IMG/VR virus record: IMGVR_UViG_3300009084_000071
Span: 1-24,391 of that record
From: a virus
Length of the DNA: 24,391 bases
Strand: one strand, 5' to 3'
The position numbers and the translations under genes are program-made. The notes under the pieces are model-generated. The model worked only from the letters and a program-made list of their open reading frames with translations. It did no database searches and had not been told where the DNA came from. This document shows positions 23,029 through 24,391 of this stretch, one piece after another (within the stretch, counting starts at the first letter, position 1; each line of letters starts with the position of its first letter).

Positions 23029-24391
23029 TATTTGTCTTTTTTTAGTAGGTTTGGTTTGGGCGTCCCATGTTGACGCTCAAACCTATACTTTTTTTTGTAA
23101 ATGTGAGAATATAAGCGGCGCTAATTGTGATTTATGCAACACTGTAATACAATCCCGTTATTTTTCGGGGCTTTATATTAAAAAAAATGGTGTTGCTTAT
23201 AAGTGGATCGACGCCCCCTACATTATAAAATGGCAAGGAACGACGGCGGTAATAACTGAAATTATACCGAATCCTGAAAGCATCTCAATCAACATGTCCG
23301 GCACTTCTTACGGCACGTTGGACAGTTTTAAAATGGCGCTGGATTGTAGGTGTGGGGTAGACACTACGGGAGGGGCAGGAGATAATTGGGGCACTCAATA
23401 CGTAGAGCATGATAGCAGTTTAACGGGCCGGGGGCTTGTCTCTTTTCCGCTGAGCATTAAGGGGTACCAGGCTGCGGCAAACGGAGAAGTGCCATCTAAA
23501 TCCGCAGGCGGTATGACGTGGATTGTTCCTGCTGGAATTACCAACCTAACCTACACAGGAACCTCATCCCCTGTTACGCTTAATAGTTCAACCGGCACGG
23601 ACGTCACAATCACGCAAGGCACGGGAATATCGTTAACCGCCACGTCGACCAATATTAACATAATCAACTCATCCCCCGATCAGGTCGTAAGCCTAACAGG
23701 CGCGGGCATTAACGTCGTTACGGGTACATACCCTACATTCACTATCACGGGCACGGAGGTCGATGGTTCGACTACAAACGAGTTGCAAACATATTCTCAT
23801 GGTGGTACAACGACGTACACCAACACGTTATCGAGTGGTGGCGGTTCGTGGTCGATCACAGGCGCGGGCATTGCGGTTGTTTCACAAACAGCCGGGGCGA
23901 TTACCGTGACGGCCACAGAGGTCGATGGTTCGACGTCAAACGAACTACAAACCTTAGCAAACACATCAAACGCTACTTCGCACACAGCCACATTGTCAAA
24001 TTCGGGCGGATCAATGCAATTGGTTGAGGGTTCAAACATAACTTTGACGACCACCGGAACGGGAAATGATGGAGTTGTCACCATTGCTGCAACGGGTGGG
24101 GGCAATACTGATTTGACGTTCACCGGTGCATCATCCCCGGTGACGTTGAACTCGTCAACCGGCACGGACGTGACGTTCACGGCGGGCGGTATCAACACGT
24201 TTAGCGCAACGGGAACGAATATAACAATCACGGCCACGGAGGTCGATGGTTCGACGTCAAACGAACTTCAAACAATTGCGGTCACAGGAACGACCACAGG
24301 CATAACGACCCTGTCAAATTCAGGCGGGTCGATGACTATTGCCGGGGCGGGGATAAATACCGTAGGCGTTTCGGGGTCAACCATAACCATA
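23009..24391 (+). CDS. Repetitive fibre or adhesin with signal peptide (3' truncated)
   Basis: The ATG at 23009 opens a frame with no stop through the window edge, 461 codons. The N-terminus (MLRNFANICLFLVGLVWASH then VDAQT) is a Sec signal peptide. A compact domain follows at residues 25-118, with Cys pairs C30/C32, C40/C43 and C113/C115. From about residue 180 the protein becomes Thr/Ser/Gly-rich with repeats (TEVDGSTxNELQT three times; a SSPVTLNSSTGTDVT unit twice). This composition is typical of long tail fibres and bacterial adhesins of Bacteroidota. It probably binds the host surface. The start overlaps the previous gene by 20 bases. Confidence 0.85.
   Translation, partial: MLRNFANICLFLVGLVWASHVDAQTYTFFCKCENISGANCDLCNTVIQSRYFSGLYIKKNGVAYKWIDAPYIIKWQGTTAVITEIIPNPESISINMSGTSYGTLDSFKMALDCRCGVDTTGGAGDNWGTQYVEHDSSLTGRGLVSFPLSIKGYQAAANGEVPSKSAGGMTWIVPAGITNLTYTGTSSPVTLNSSTGTDVTITQGTGISLTATSTNINIINSSPDQVVSLTGAGINVVTGTYPTFTITGTEVDGSTTNELQTYSHGGTTTYTNTLSSGGGSWSITGAGIAVVSQTAGAITVTATEVDGSTSNELQTLANTSNATSHTATLSNSGGSMQLVEGSNITLTTTGTGNDGVVTIAATGGGNTDLTFTGASSPVTLNSSTGTDVTFTAGGINTFSATGTNITITATEVDGSTSNELQTIAVTGTTTGITTLSNSGGSMTIAGAGINTVGVSGSTITI
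23546..24178 (+). repeat. Two copies of a 66-base coding repeat
   Basis: Bases 23546-23611 and 24113-24178 encode LTYTGTSSPVTLNSSTGTDV and LTFTGASSPVTLNSSTGTDV followed by TI or TF. They differ mainly at synonymous sites and are 567 bases (189 codons) apart, in frame. Confidence 0.8.
23753..24274 (+). repeat. Three copies of a 39-base coding repeat (TEVDGSTxNELQT)
   Basis: Copies lie at 23753-23791, 23915-23953 and 24236-24274. All share GAGGTCGATGGTTCGAC. The spacings are 162 and 321 bases (54 and 107 codons), so the second interval is about twice the first and probably hides a diverged copy. Confidence 0.85.

Noticed and set aside
23797-24237. Long antisense open frame of 146 codons
   Set aside because: It mirrors the low-complexity Thr/Ser/Val repeats of the + strand fibre gene, is Val/Pro-rich, and has no supporting context.
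23753-24274. Possible CRISPR-like or direct repeat array
   Set aside because: The spacing is uneven (162 and 321 bases), the repeats are in frame and encode a protein motif, and no cas gene is present.

Overview
The window is a stretch of a tailed bacteriophage or prophage genome, and every supported gene is on the + strand. It carries terminase, tail, protease, capsid, portal and fibre genes, with a 1007-codon tape-measure gene. No sheath or contractile baseplate gene is seen, so a siphovirus-like particle with an HK97-type head is the best reading. The host is probably a member of the Bacteroidota. Most starts lack a Shine-Dalgarno sequence and follow A/T-rich leaders. An exact Bacteroidota-type -7 element (TAnnTTTG) sits in one of the few intergenic gaps. 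Several proteins resemble families I associate with Bacteroidota phages. These family calls come from reading the sequence, without database searches.

Layout. 1-117 is the tail of an unrecognised gene, followed by a rho-independent terminator (118-147). 201-2053 holds a ParB-like protein and an overlapping radical SAM protein with a cobalamin-binding-like N-terminus. 2059-3898 holds the probable small terminase and the clear large terminase. 3895-7613 is a tightly overlapped run of small and medium genes. It includes a candidate tail-assembly chaperone with a ten-T slippery run and a downstream -1 extension, two unrecognised genes, a small lipoprotein with a C-terminal membrane segment (candidate unimolecular spanin) and an HK97 gp10-like protein. 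7610-14885 holds the tape measure and two large tail-tip proteins. 14886-15783 holds a nucleotidyltransferase-fold protein and a small helix-turn-helix protein. A gap with two hairpins and a candidate promoter separates these from the head module: S49 protease, scaffold candidate and major capsid protein (15833-18497). Next come a probable tail tube or decoration protein, a small protein, the portal, a connector candidate, a Cys-rich mini-protein and a two-domain structural protein (18508-22306). A strong terminator precedes two genes with Sec signal peptides. The second is a repetitive fibre or adhesin that stays open to the window edge.

How it fits together. Terminase and portal package DNA into a shell built from capsid, scaffold and protease. 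The chaperone, tape measure and tube protein build the tail. The tip proteins and fibres recognise the host. The gene order is unusual: the tail module lies between terminase and capsid, and portal follows capsid. The genes that a structural role does not explain are the ParB/radical SAM pair, the nucleotidyltransferase/HTH pair, the candidate spanin and the signal-peptide fibres. No integrase, repressor, holin, endolysin, tRNA or CRISPR array was seen. No gap between genes exceeds 300 bases.
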